Source: JBNKHH01 sp050290245
GTDB taxonomy: Bacteria > Pseudomonadota > Alphaproteobacteria > Rhodobacterales > Rhodobacteraceae
Direction of reading: 5' to 3'
NCBI GenBank assembly: GCA_050290245.1
Contig: JBNKHH010000068.1
Coordinates: 136,038-200,037 of the forward strand
Length of the DNA: 64,000 nucleotides
The notes beneath the pieces were generated by a model. The model worked only from the letters and a program-made list of their open reading frames with translations. It was not told the origin of the DNA and ran no database searches. The first letter of the stretch is position 1; each line of letters starts with the position of its first letter. Shown here in pieces: positions 43,834 to 52,083 of this stretch. A program made the translations under genes and the position numbers.

Positions 43834-44472
43834 TCAGGTGAGCGGGGCGACCCAGGCCGCGACCTTGTCGGCGATCCGTTCGGCATAGTCCCGTGCCGAG
43901 CAGCCGGTCACCCGTTTGCGCGGTTTCAGATCGTGGTCGCCGTCCTCAAGCCAGAACAGTTCGATCGCCGGGCTGAGGCCATAGCCAGGCACCTCGTCAA
44001 TGGTGCCGAATGGATCGCGGGTGCCCTGGCAGATCAGCGTTGGCGTTGCCAGGTTTTCCAGGTGCGCCGTGCGCAGGTTCTCTGGCTTTGGCGGGGGATG
44101 GAACGGGTAGCCAAGGCAGCACAGGCCGACAATTCTGTCGGCGGCAAAGAGGTCGTCGGCGGCCATGCTGGCGATGCGCCCGCCCATGGATTTCCCGGCA
44201 AGGACCAGGGGACCCTCGGTTTTCAGGGCATCGACGATCTCACGATACTCGGGAATCAGCTTGTCGGCGCGCGGTGGCGGTTTGCGCTGGCCGGTGCGGC
44301 GGGCGGCCATGTAGGCGAACTCGAACCGGGCGATGCGCAGGCCACGGGCGGCAAGCGCGCCCGCGAACATGGTCATGGCGGGCGAATCCATGGCAGCCCC
44401 TGCGCCATGGGCGAAAAGGAGGGTGGCCGGGGCCGTTTCGGGCCCGTCAAACAGGAAGTCCGGGCTGCTCAT
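43834..44472 (-). CDS. Alpha/beta hydrolase (dienelactone-hydrolase/KANL3-Tex30-like)
   Basis: The 212-residue protein has the oxyanion/hydrophobic start LLFAHGAGAAMDSP, nucleophile elbow AGKSMGGRIAS (Ser about 96), acid in GTRDPFG and catalytic His in EDGDHDLKPR. This small hydrolase class is widespread and uncharacterised. ATGA overlap with the ispD stop makes it the last gene of the FAH-ispD-hydrolase unit. Substrate is unknown. Confidence 0.82.
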   Translation of the reverse strand: MSSPDFLFDGPETAPATLLFAHGAGAAMDSPAMTMFAGALAARGLRIARFEFAYMAARRTGQRKPPPRADKLIPEYREIVDALKTEGPLVLAGKSMGGRIASMAADDLFAADRIVGLCCLGYPFHPPPKPENLRTAHLENLATPTLICQGTRDPFGTIDEVPGYGLSPAIELFWLEDGDHDLKPRKRVTGCSARDYAERIADKVAAWVAPLT

Positions 44473-45149
44473 CCCTTGGCGGCCACGATGTCGCGGGCGC
44501 GGGTCAGATCGGCCTGGGTGGTGATCTTGAAGTTGATTTCGTCACCCATGACGATCTGAACGGATATGCCAGCGGCGCGGGCGACCTCGACGTCATCAGC
44601 GGCCTCGATCCCCTTGGAATGGGCTTGGAGGATGTCGCCAAAGCGGAACCCTTGCGGGGTTTGCGCGCGCCACAGACTGTCCCGGCTGACCGGGTGGTCG
44701 GCCATTTCGCCCTCCGCGTGCCAGAGCGCGTCGACCACGGGCAGGGCGGCAAAGGCCCCAGCATAAGTGTCCAGTGCGCGGATCACTTCGAAAATCACTT
44801 CAGTGGGGACGAACGGGCGCGCGGCATCGTGAATCAGGACACGGTCGGGGGACAGGGCCGTCAGAGCCTCCAGCCCATTGCGGACCGAGGCGCTACGGCT
44901 GTCGCCCCCCGTCGTTGCGGGCAGGAGGCGAGGATCGTCGATGCCGCGAGTCGCCTCCAGGTAAAGCTCTTCATCGCGCTCGGAGATGACGACCTGCACA
45001 AGATTGACTTCGTCCAGCTCAAGGAAGCGGCTGATGGATCTGGCCAGGATTGAACAATCCCCGACCTGGAGGAATTGCTTGGGACGTTCCGCGCCCAAAC
45101 GGTGTCCGCGACCGGCGGCCACGATCAGGGCTGCGGTTCCGCCTGCCAT
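44469..45149 (-). CDS. ispD: 2-C-methyl-D-erythritol 4-phosphate cytidylyltransferase IspD
   Basis: The 226-residue protein has AALIVAAGRGHRLG with RPKQFL (CTP-binding), GGDSRSASVRNGL and IHDAARPFV, all IspD signatures. It makes CDP-methylerythritol in the MEP isoprenoid pathway. No IspF domain is fused to the C-terminus and no ispF follows, so that step is encoded elsewhere. It lies 6 bases after the FAH-family gene. Confidence 0.95.
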   Translation of the reverse strand: MAGGTAALIVAAGRGHRLGAERPKQFLQVGDCSILARSISRFLELDEVNLVQVVISERDEELYLEATRGIDDPRLLPATTGGDSRSASVRNGLEALTALSPDRVLIHDAARPFVPTEVIFEVIRALDTYAGAFAALPVVDALWHAEGEMADHPVSRDSLWRAQTPQGFRFGDILQAHSKGIEAADDVEVARAAGISVQIVMGDEINFKITTQADLTRARDIVAAKG

Positions 45150-45155
45150 GCTTTC

Positions 45156-45842
45156 TCAGACGACCTTGACGGTCATGTGGCCGAGACCCTCGACGCTGAG
45201 GTCCATGGTGTCACACTTTTCGACGGCGGCAACGCCGGACGGGGTCCCGGACAGGATCACGTCGCCGGCGGCCAGTTCGAAATAGTCGGAAAGATAGGAG
45301 ATCATCTCGGGCACCTTCCAGATCATCTGGTTCAGGTCACCTTCCTGGCGCAACTCACCGTTGACCGTGAGTGCCACGCGCCCATGGTCGGGATGGCCGA
45401 CTTCGGAAACGGGATGAACCGGGCCAACCGGAGCCGAGCGTTCGAATGCCTTGCCGATCTCCCAGGGGCGGCCCGCCTTTTTCATTTCGCCCTGAAGATC
45501 ACGGCGGGTCATGTCGAGCGCCAGTGCATAGCCGTAGACATGGTCCAGAGCGCGTTCCAGGGGGATGTTGGTGCCACCCGATTTCAGCATGACCGCGATC
45601 TCGATCTCGTGGTGAACGTCCGAGGATTTAGGCGGGTAGGGAAACTCGCCCGAGGTATCGAGGTTGTCGGGGTTCTTCTGGAAGAAGAACGGGTCTTCGC
45701 GGTCGGGGTCATGGCCCATCTCGATGGCGTGGGCGGCATAGTTGCGACCGATGCAATAGACCCGGCGGACGGGGAACCTGGCGTCGGTTCCCGCCACGGG
45801 AAGGGTGACAGGGCGCGGGGCGTCGATGACATATTCGGTCAT
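45156..45842 (-). CDS. Fumarylacetoacetate hydrolase family protein
   Basis: The 228-residue protein starts at ATG 45842 and has the FAH pattern: YCIGRNYAAHAIEMG, PFFFQKNPDNL, DVHHEIEIAVML with metal-binding acidic residues, DMTRRDLQGEMKK, and SGTPSGVAAVE. The length and motifs resemble fumarylpyruvate hydrolase and related acylpyruvases. It cleaves C-C bonds in 2,4-dioxo acids. A role at the end of a gentisate-type ring-cleavage route would suit the aromatic monooxygenase at 9.7-12.5 kb, but they are 33 kb apart. Confidence 0.85.
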   Translation of the reverse strand: MTEYVIDAPRPVTLPVAGTDARFPVRRVYCIGRNYAAHAIEMGHDPDREDPFFFQKNPDNLDTSGEFPYPPKSSDVHHEIEIAVMLKSGGTNIPLERALDHVYGYALALDMTRRDLQGEMKKAGRPWEIGKAFERSAPVGPVHPVSEVGHPDHGRVALTVNGELRQEGDLNQMIWKVPEMISYLSDYFELAAGDVILSGTPSGVAAVEKCDTMDLSVEGLGHMTVKVV

Positions 45843-46100
45843 TTTCGGGTCCTTACAGTCAGGGTTGACGCTGACATAACATGCTGGCGTGAACGCACAA
45901 GCTTTGGGACCTGTACGCAAAGAACGCATGCGCCCTACCGAAGTTTCAGCCAAGACAACTCTTCACCGGTCGAACGCGGCAGGGCGTCGAGAAAATCGCA
46001 GCGCCTTGGAGCCTCTTAGGCGGCCATGTGGGCGCGGCACCGGTCGGTCAGCCTGTATTCGGAAAACGTCGCCTGGCCTTAGTAGGAGCGGGTCTCGGCA

Positions 46101-47132
46101 TCAATCGCTGCGAGTGGCGGCCAGTCCAGAGGCTGCGAATTCGGGGATATTGGCGCCGATCTTGAGCGCGCGCTCGGGGTTCGATGCATTTCCGTCCAGT
46201 GCCCGACGCCTGACACCCTGGAGGATGGCTCCCATGCGAAAGAAAGAGAATGCCAGGTAAAAGCCGAAGCGATCGATGCCGCCCAGCCCCATGCGGCTGC
46301 AATAGGTGTCGATGAATTCCTGGTCCTCGGGCAAGCCAAGCACCTTTCGGTCGACGCCCCCGAGACCTCGGGTGAACTCGCCCGGCGGCCTGCTCCACTG
46401 CATGATGACCGCAGCCAGGTCAGCGAAGGGGTGGCCGAGGGTTGAAAGTTCCCAGTCCAGAACGGCCAGGATCGCCGGCCCGTCCGGTGCGATCAGCAGA
46501 TTGTCCAGCCGGTAGTCACCATGCACAAGACTAACGCGTCCGTCGTCCTCGGGCACGTTCCTATCCAGCCAGGCGATAAGGTCGTCCATGTCCGGGATCA
46601 TCTCGGTTTCACTGGCGCGATACTGCTTGGTCCAACGGTCGATCTGACGCCTGTAGTAGTCGCCGCGCGGCCCAAAGTCCGCCAGGCCAGTCGCCTCAAG
46701 ATCGACGCTGTGGACAGCCGCAAGAACGCAGCACATGTCATCGACGATGGCGCGGCGCAACGCGGGTTCGAGACCAGACATGGCCGGGTCGTTGAAGGTG
46801 CGCCCGTCGACCCATTCCATGATGTAAAACGCCGAGCCGATCACGGAGTCGTCTTCGCAAAAGGCATGCATCCTGGCGACCGGAACATCGGTTTCAGCCA
46901 GGGCGGACTGGACGCGAAATTCGCGGTCAACAGCGTGGGCCGATTTGAGCAGTACGCCGGGTGGCTTTCGCCTCAGCGCGTAATTCCCAGCCTTTGTGCG
47001 GATACCGTAGGTCGGGTTCGACTGTCCGGTCTCGAACTTGATGACGCTGACGGGGCCGTCAAAGCCCGGCAACCGCCCGTTCAGCCAGCTGACTACCGAG
47101 TTGATGTCCAAGGCTAGAGGCGTGGTCGTCAT
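46101..47132 (-). CDS. Aminoglycoside-phosphotransferase-like (APH/ChoK) family protein
   Basis: The 343-residue protein belongs to the acyl-CoA-dehydrogenase-associated APH group (ACAD10/11-like). It has FETGQSNPTYGIRT with the nucleotide loop, ALRRKPPG (Lys), IMEWVDGRTF (hinge), HGDYRLDNLL (catalytic Asp) and LDWELSTLGHP (metal-binding Asp). These kinases phosphorylate hydroxy-acyl groups in some lipid pathways. The single gene stands in the opposite direction to the MaoC gene with a 339-base gap. Substrate unknown. Confidence 0.85.
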   Translation of the reverse strand: MTTTPLALDINSVVSWLNGRLPGFDGPVSVIKFETGQSNPTYGIRTKAGNYALRRKPPGVLLKSAHAVDREFRVQSALAETDVPVARMHAFCEDDSVIGSAFYIMEWVDGRTFNDPAMSGLEPALRRAIVDDMCCVLAAVHSVDLEATGLADFGPRGDYYRRQIDRWTKQYRASETEMIPDMDDLIAWLDRNVPEDDGRVSLVHGDYRLDNLLIAPDGPAILAVLDWELSTLGHPFADLAAVIMQWSRPPGEFTRGLGGVDRKVLGLPEDQEFIDTYCSRMGLGGIDRFGFYLAFSFFRMGAILQGVRRRALDGNASNPERALKIGANIPEFAASGLAATRSD

Positions 47133-47471
47133 CCGAACTTCCCGGAATTCGTCTGTTCTGCGCTTCCTCCGGACCGAGGAAGGCGGTGGGTCGCGGGGTC
47201 AAGTCTACATCCTGTTCTTGTGATAGGCGATCCTTGATCGCTTCAATCTCCCGGCGCTGTGGGGGCGGCTGCGACAAGAGAGCCTGGCCCGAAACCGTGA
47301 TATGGGCCCGGGTGCCTTCAGGGTCTTGCCGCAAAACAGATGGCCGCCAGGTCCTCCGCGTCGAGCGCAATCCGCGCGAAAGCCCGATCTCGTGCGCAGC
47401 CCCAGCTTGCGCTTCGCTTTTTCGCAGAGAATAAGGTTGGGACATCCGAAGTCCAACGGAGAGAGATTTCA
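47133..47471. other. Intergenic region between APH-type and MaoC genes
   Basis: About 340 bases of divergent upstream sequence. It contains one small perfect hairpin, CTTCCTC (47162-47168 region) with GAGGAAG, and otherwise no gene, RNA or operator that I can support. Confidence 0.45.
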
Positions 47472-47933
47472 ATGGCTGGTTTGTTTTTCGAGCAATTCCA
47501 CGAAGGTCAGGTTTTCAAGCACGAGTTGACGCGCACCGTCAGCGAGGCCGACAACACCATGTTCAGCCTGATGTCGATGAACCCGCAACCGATGCACATC
47601 GACGCCCATTTCGCGGAAAGCTCCGAGTGGGGGCAGCGGCTGTTCAACTCGATGTTCACCTTCGCGATCATGGTGGGGCTGACAGTGCAGGACACGACGC
47701 TTGGCACGACGATCGGCAATCTCGGGTTTTCCGAGGTGACCTTTCCCGCTCCCGTCTTCCACGGCGATACCCTGCGCGCCGAAACCCGCGTCTTGTCGAT
47801 CCGCGAAAGCGAGTCCAAGCCGGACCGTGGCCTGGTCGAGTTCGAACACAGTTGCTACAAGCAAGACGGCACCCTTGTCGCGCGTTGCAGGCGTATGGCG
47901 ATGATGCGCAAGCGCCCGGAGGAGTCTGCCTGA
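47472..47933 (+). CDS. MaoC family hot-dog dehydratase
   Basis: The 153-residue protein starts at ATG 47472 after GGAGAGA. It has the hydratase-2 motif MNPQPMHIDAHFAESSEWGQ, with D and H of the active site, then SMFTFAIMVGLTV. Such short MaoC enzymes hydrate or dehydrate acyl-CoA thioesters such as mesaconyl- or enoyl-CoA. A remnant of an ABC ATPase begins 39 bases after its stop. Confidence 0.85.
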   Translation: MAGLFFEQFHEGQVFKHELTRTVSEADNTMFSLMSMNPQPMHIDAHFAESSEWGQRLFNSMFTFAIMVGLTVQDTTLGTTIGNLGFSEVTFPAPVFHGDTLRAETRVLSIRESESKPDRGLVEFEHSCYKQDGTLVARCRRMAMMRKRPEESA

Positions 47934-47972
47934 AAAGCCGCTTCCTTTTCTGTCCGGGGTGAAATTCCGAAC

Positions 47973-48186
47973 CCCATGGCCGATGTGCAGGCCGAGCATG
48001 GGCTCGGCCATCTGATCACCACCCATACCCTGCCTGTTGTGCGCCATATCGCCGACCGGCTGGCGATCATGTATCTGGGCCGGATCGTCGAGGAAGGCCG
48101 CGCGAACGAAATCTTTGCCCGGCCGGTTCATCCCTATACGCAGGCCCTCGTCGAAGGCGTGCCCGGCGATGCCCGTGGGGCTGCGT
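47973..48186 (+). pseudogene. Remnant of an oligopeptide-type ABC transporter ATPase (OppF/DppF)
   Basis: From about 47976 the frame reads ADVQAEHGLGHLITTH, VVRHIADRLAIMYLGRIVEEG and EIFARPVHPYTQAL. That is the post-Walker B part of an OppF/DppF-type ATPase. Nothing upstream encodes Walker A or the signature motif, and the family C-terminus (zinc-like cysteine end) is replaced after about residue 65 by unrelated sequence running into the epimerase stop. The H-loop His is kept but the following Asp is Thr. It is a decayed fragment about 200 bases long, and its flanks mark old deletion or insertion joints. Confidence 0.75.
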
Positions 48187-49041
48187 CTAAGTTCCGGCTG
48201 CGCGCAGCCCTCGGGCGATGTGATCGAAACCTTCCTTATATACGGCTTCAGGGCTCTCAGCGAAATCGCGCCAGACCTTCGTGGCCGCGGCAAGGTCGGG
48301 CAATCCACGACCGAAAGCCTCGATAGTGAGCCAGTCGTCGTATCCAATGCCGCGAATTGCCGCGAAGGTTTCGGCCCACGGGATATTTCCGCGCCCCGGC
48401 ACGCCGCGGTCGTTTTCGGAAATGTGGATATGGACGATGTCTTCCGCGTTGCGCGTTAACGCACCGATCGGGTCGGCTTCCTCGATATTGGCGTGGAACG
48501 TGTCGTACATGGCCTTGATCCGGGGATGGCCTACGGCCCGGACGATGGCGCACAGATCGTCCATCGTATTGGCGATGTAGCACTCGAAACGGTTCAGCGC
48601 CTCGAGGCCGACGGTCACCCCCACCGCCTCCGCGTGCTCCGCTATCCGCTGCTGACTGTCGATCGCTCGGGCGATCTCATCGCCTGTGGGGCCACCGCCG
48701 GAAAACTGGCCCAGCACGGAATGGAGCGGACCGGAGACGGTTGGGGCCCCCAGTTCTGCACTGCAATCAAGCACCCAACGCATCCGGTCGATCCCGGCCT
48801 GGCGTACTGCCTTGTCCGGCGAAATCAGGTCATGCGCCGGATCGCCAATTGCCGAGACCGCAGTGCGGTCCAGATCAAGAGAATCAAGTCGCCTGGCCAG
48901 CGCGGAATAGTCGCCGGGAACACCTTCGAAGACCGGGATCTCCACACCGTCGAAGCCGGTCTCCCGTATATCCGCAAGCAGCGTTTCATGCTCCGGTCCG
49001 ACAGAGGTCGTCCAGAGAAACATGCACATTCCGATTTTCAT
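48187..49041 (-). CDS. Sugar phosphate isomerase/epimerase (xylose isomerase-like TIM barrel)
   Basis: The 284-residue protein belongs to the ketose 3-epimerase/tagatose epimerase group. Its metal-binding residues lie in LEALNRFECY (Glu), MYDTFHANIEE (Asp), HIHISENDRGVPGRGNI (His) and IEAFG (Glu). It interconverts free ketoses or ketose phosphates by C3 epimerisation. It is divergent from a second epimerase, with an operator-like palindrome 23 bases upstream of its start. Confidence 0.87.
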   Translation of the reverse strand: MKIGMCMFLWTTSVGPEHETLLADIRETGFDGVEIPVFEGVPGDYSALARRLDSLDLDRTAVSAIGDPAHDLISPDKAVRQAGIDRMRWVLDCSAELGAPTVSGPLHSVLGQFSGGGPTGDEIARAIDSQQRIAEHAEAVGVTVGLEALNRFECYIANTMDDLCAIVRAVGHPRIKAMYDTFHANIEEADPIGALTRNAEDIVHIHISENDRGVPGRGNIPWAETFAAIRGIGYDDWLTIEAFGRGLPDLAAATKVWRDFAESPEAVYKEGFDHIARGLRAAGT

Positions 49042-49063
49042 CGCCCGTCCTCACAATCCGAAA

Positions 49064-49076
49064 TTGGTAATACCAA
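49064..49076. promoter_or_regulatory. TTGGTA-A-TACCAA palindrome between the two epimerase genes
   Basis: This perfect inverted repeat has the T-GGT-N-ACC-A layout of FCD/FadR-type GntR operators. It lies 23 bases upstream of the leftward epimerase start and about 200 bases before the rightward one. A near copy is found at 58776 upstream of the ABC operon. Confidence 0.7.
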
Positions 49077-49273
49077 AAACACGAAATCGGAAAAACATCA
49101 ACGCCGACCTTCCTTTGGCGATGCATCATAAAACCTGGAATTCATTGCCTATAAATATAGATTTACGCGATATTTTCGTTCTTGACGCTGACAGCATTCC
49201 GCCGCAATCTGGTCAAACCAGTATCGAGTACGGGATCGGAACTCGTACCGCAAAAATCCAACGGGAGGACTTG

Positions 49274-50161
49274 ATGCATCTTTCGACGCACAACTGGATG
49301 CGGGCCGAGCCGCTCGAGACGACAGTACGGCGGATCAAGCAATACGGCTACGAATCGATCGAAATCTCGGGCGAACCGACACAGTATGACGTGGCCGAAA
49401 CGCGCGCGCTTTTGAAGGAAACCGGAATGCGGTGCTGGGGCGCCGTGACATTGACGCTCGGCGAAAGGAACCTCGCGGCGAAAGACGAGGGTCAGCGGGC
49501 GCGATCCGTCGACTATGTCAAGTCGGTCATTACCATGGTCTCGGAGCTCGACGGTGAAATCGTCACCCTGGTTCCGGCGACCGTCGGAAAGGTGACGCCC
49601 GATGCCACACCCGAAGAGGAATGGGGTTGGGTCGTCGATGCGACGAAGGAATGTTTCGCGCACGCGCAGGCCAAAGGCGTCAAGATCGCAATCGAACCGT
49701 TGAACCGGTTCGAGACGTACCTGTTCAACCGCTGCGCCCAGGCGCTGGCGTTGGCCGATGCCGTCAGTCCCGAATGCGGGGTCTGCCTCGACGCCTATCA
49801 TCTGAACATGGAGGAGTCGGACATCTACGAGGCGATCCGCCTGGCCGGCGACCGCCTGTTCGATTTCCATGTCGCCGACAACAACCGTTTTGCCGCGGGT
49901 CTTGGTCATCTCGACTGGCTGAAGATCGTCACGACGCTGAAGGAGGTCGGATACGATGGTGCGCTCACCAATGAGTTCGTGGCGCCGGTCGACCGCACTC
50001 CCGCAGCGATCTACCCGGATATGGTCGAAACCAACCCGGTCGATATTTCCCCGGAGCAGCTTCAGTTCATCCAGGATCACGGATCGTCGCTTTTGACCGA
50101 GAAGTTTTATGCCGACCAAATGCGCATAACTGCTGAAACCCTGCTTCCGCTGATGAGGTGA
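49274..50161 (+). CDS. Sugar phosphate isomerase/epimerase, second copy
   Basis: The 295-residue protein is taken from ATG 49274, which has a GGGAGG site 8 bases upstream; the frame is open for some 80 more codons upstream but without family sequence. Metal residues sit in IEPLNRFETY (Glu), CLDAYHLNMEE (Asp), FHVADNNRFAAGLGHLDW (His) and LTNEFVAP (Glu). It is only distantly similar to its divergent neighbour, so the two probably act at different steps of the same sugar pathway. It precedes the enolase-superfamily gene by about 50 bases. Confidence 0.87.
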   Translation: MHLSTHNWMRAEPLETTVRRIKQYGYESIEISGEPTQYDVAETRALLKETGMRCWGAVTLTLGERNLAAKDEGQRARSVDYVKSVITMVSELDGEIVTLVPATVGKVTPDATPEEEWGWVVDATKECFAHAQAKGVKIAIEPLNRFETYLFNRCAQALALADAVSPECGVCLDAYHLNMEESDIYEAIRLAGDRLFDFHVADNNRFAAGLGHLDWLKIVTTLKEVGYDGALTNEFVAPVDRTPAAIYPDMVETNPVDISPEQLQFIQDHGSSLLTEKFYADQMRITAETLLPLMR

Positions 50162-50209
50162 ACGAGAAAGCCATCTAATCGTAGCAACACAGTCGGCGGG
50201 GAGGTGTCG

Positions 50210-51376
50210 GTGCGCATCAAATCTGTAGAGGCACGCTGGGTTCAGATCCCGATCGAGGCCGATCAGCAACATGTCAGCGATTTCGGGCGTCTCAAGACGT
50301 TCGATGCCGCAATCGTGCGGATCGAGACCGACGGCGGAACCGTGGGGTGGGGCGAAGGCAAGAATGCAGCCGGAAGCGCAGGCAACTACGCCGCACTTGT
50401 ACATCTCATAAATGCCGAATTCGGCCCTCGGATCATCGGCCGCGATGCCTCCGAGATAACGCCGATCTGGGAAGACCTCTACAACGGTTCCCGCAGCCAG
50501 GGGGCCGCCCTGCGCGGGCACGCCATGCCGGAACTTGCGCGGCGCGGGCTGTCGGTGGCGGCAATCAGCGCCATCGACATCGCGCTGTGGGACATCAAGG
50601 GAAAGGCGCTGAAGCAACCCGTCTGGGCGCTTCTGGGCGGACGATCTGCCGAACGGTTGCCCGCCTACGCTTCGGGGGGCTGGGCGGATGCCGACGGGAT
50701 CGGCGATCAGCTCTTGTCCTACATCGACCGGGGCGGTTTCGGTGCCGTAAAGATGCGGGTCGGCTCGATGGACGGCAAACCGAATGTGTCCGCCGACCGG
50801 GTTCGCGCCGCCCGTGCGGCAATTGGACCGGAAATCGACCTGATGGTCGATGCGCACGGCACTTACACGGTGGCCGAGGCCAGGCGGTTCGCGGCCATGG
50901 TCGAGGATTGCGATCTCGCCTGGTTCGAGGAACCCGTAACTGCCGATGACCGGCTCGGGCTCGCCGAGTTCCGCGCGGCGAGCCGGATCCCCGTGGCTAT
51001 CGGAGAATCCGAATGTACCCGTTTCGACTTTCGCGACATTGTCGTTGCCCGTGCGGCAGACATTCTGCAGCCCGATCCGGCATTCTGCGGCGGGATCACC
51101 GAAGCCATGCGGATCGCCACTCTGGCCTCGGCGTTCAACTTGCGTCTCGCGCCTCACCTTTGGGCAGGGGCACCTGCGTTCTTTGCCGGGCTGAACGTCA
51201 TCGCAGCCGCGCCCGCGGGTTTCATCGTTGAATTCTCGCTTGGTGCAAATCCGATGATCCACGAACTGTCGAAAACCAGGGTCGTTGTCAGCGGCGGCGC
51301 AATCGACGTGCCTGACGCACCGGGCCTTGGCCTTGAGATCGATGAGGATATTATCGCGCGATTCTCACAACCATGA
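50210..51376 (+). CDS. Mandelate racemase/muconate lactonizing enzyme family protein (enolase superfamily)
   Basis: The 388-residue protein is taken from GTG 50210, which has GGGGAGG at 50198-50204; a GTG at 50204 overlaps that site. The catalytic residues are K181 (KMR), metal ligands D214, E240 and E266, and H316 in LAPHLWAG. The layout is that of acid sugar dehydratases and related racemases. Its N-terminal cap begins IKSVEARWVQIPI. It would dehydrate or racemise an aldonic or uronic-type acid, fitting the sugar transporter and the following 2-hydroxyacid dehydrogenase. Confidence 0.87.
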   Translation: MRIKSVEARWVQIPIEADQQHVSDFGRLKTFDAAIVRIETDGGTVGWGEGKNAAGSAGNYAALVHLINAEFGPRIIGRDASEITPIWEDLYNGSRSQGAALRGHAMPELARRGLSVAAISAIDIALWDIKGKALKQPVWALLGGRSAERLPAYASGGWADADGIGDQLLSYIDRGGFGAVKMRVGSMDGKPNVSADRVRAARAAIGPEIDLMVDAHGTYTVAEARRFAAMVEDCDLAWFEEPVTADDRLGLAEFRAASRIPVAIGESECTRFDFRDIVVARAADILQPDPAFCGGITEAMRIATLASAFNLRLAPHLWAGAPAFFAGLNVIAAAPAGFIVEFSLGANPMIHELSKTRVVVSGGAIDVPDAPGLGLEIDEDIIARFSQP

Positions 51377-51386
51377 GGCAAATGCG

Positions 51387-52082
51387 TTGACCAGACAGGC
51401 AGAGCAGTTTCTCCCTTCCGTAGCAGCACATCTGATCGACAGCGCTCGGACCAATGACGGCAAGGCACCGTCCGAACGCGATCTTGCCGAACATTTCGCG
51501 GTCAGCCGCGGTCAGATCCGCGAAGCCCTGGCAATTCTCGAAGCGATGCACGTGATCGAGCGGCGCGCGAAATCGGGCATCTACGTGAGCGAACAGCGCA
51601 CCGGGCTGGAGGCAATGGCGTTTCTGGCGCGGGCAGGCCTGCCGCTGAACGAACGCCAGATCCTCGAGGCGGTTGAGGTTCGTAAGATCCACGAGATCAA
51701 GGCGGCGGAGCTCGCGGCGGAACGGGCGACCGAGGAAAACTTCGAGCGGATTGGCGACATCCTTGATCGTTCAGAGCAGCGCCTGGCCCATGGCGAAGGA
51801 CTGGACGCGCTCGACCAGGAATTCCACCTCGAGATCGTTCGCGCCACGCAGAATTCCATTTTTCTGGGGATTTGCACGTCGTTTTACGAGCTTGGAGGTT
51901 CGCGACTGCGGCGATATTTCCGTGATCCCGGTCGAAACCAAAAGTCGCACGAAGAGCACAAGGAGATCTTCGAGGCGTTGAAACATCGGGATGGCACCTT
52001 GGCGTCGGCGTTGATGGTCGCGCATTTGCGGGGCGCGATGAGCTATTGGTCCGAGTTGTTCGAGGCGGACAAGGACAGTTGA
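51387..52082 (+). CDS. GntR family (FCD) transcriptional regulator of the sugar-acid locus
   Basis: The 231-residue protein is assigned from TTG 51387, 10 bases after the MR/MLE stop, with a TGAGGC site. There is no ATG before the DNA-binding domain. APSERDLAEHFAVSRGQIREALAILEAM is the winged helix (core SERDLAEHFAVSRGQIREAL), followed by a C-terminal FCD domain with EFHLEIVRATQN. It is the natural candidate to bind the TTGGTA-N-TACCAA palindromes at 49064 and 58776. The start codon choice is uncertain. Confidence 0.85.
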   Translation: MTRQAEQFLPSVAAHLIDSARTNDGKAPSERDLAEHFAVSRGQIREALAILEAMHVIERRAKSGIYVSEQRTGLEAMAFLARAGLPLNERQILEAVEVRKIHEIKAAELAAERATEENFERIGDILDRSEQRLAHGEGLDALDQEFHLEIVRATQNSIFLGICTSFYELGGSRLRRYFRDPGRNQKSHEEHKEIFEALKHRDGTLASALMVAHLRGAMSYWSELFEADKDS

Positions 52083-52083
52083 G

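Noticed and set aside
45889..46260. Small rightward frame across the gap and the end of the APH-type gene
   Set aside because: Arg/Ser-rich chance frame; it overlaps the real gene and has no start signal.
47059..47472. Leftward 137-codon frame in the APH-MaoC gap
   Set aside because: It overlaps the APH-type gene end to end with no motif and no start signal; treated as chance.
49163..51262. A 699-codon frame antisense to the second epimerase and MR/MLE genes
   Set aside because: It spans two genes with clear active-site motifs on the other strand and has none of its own.
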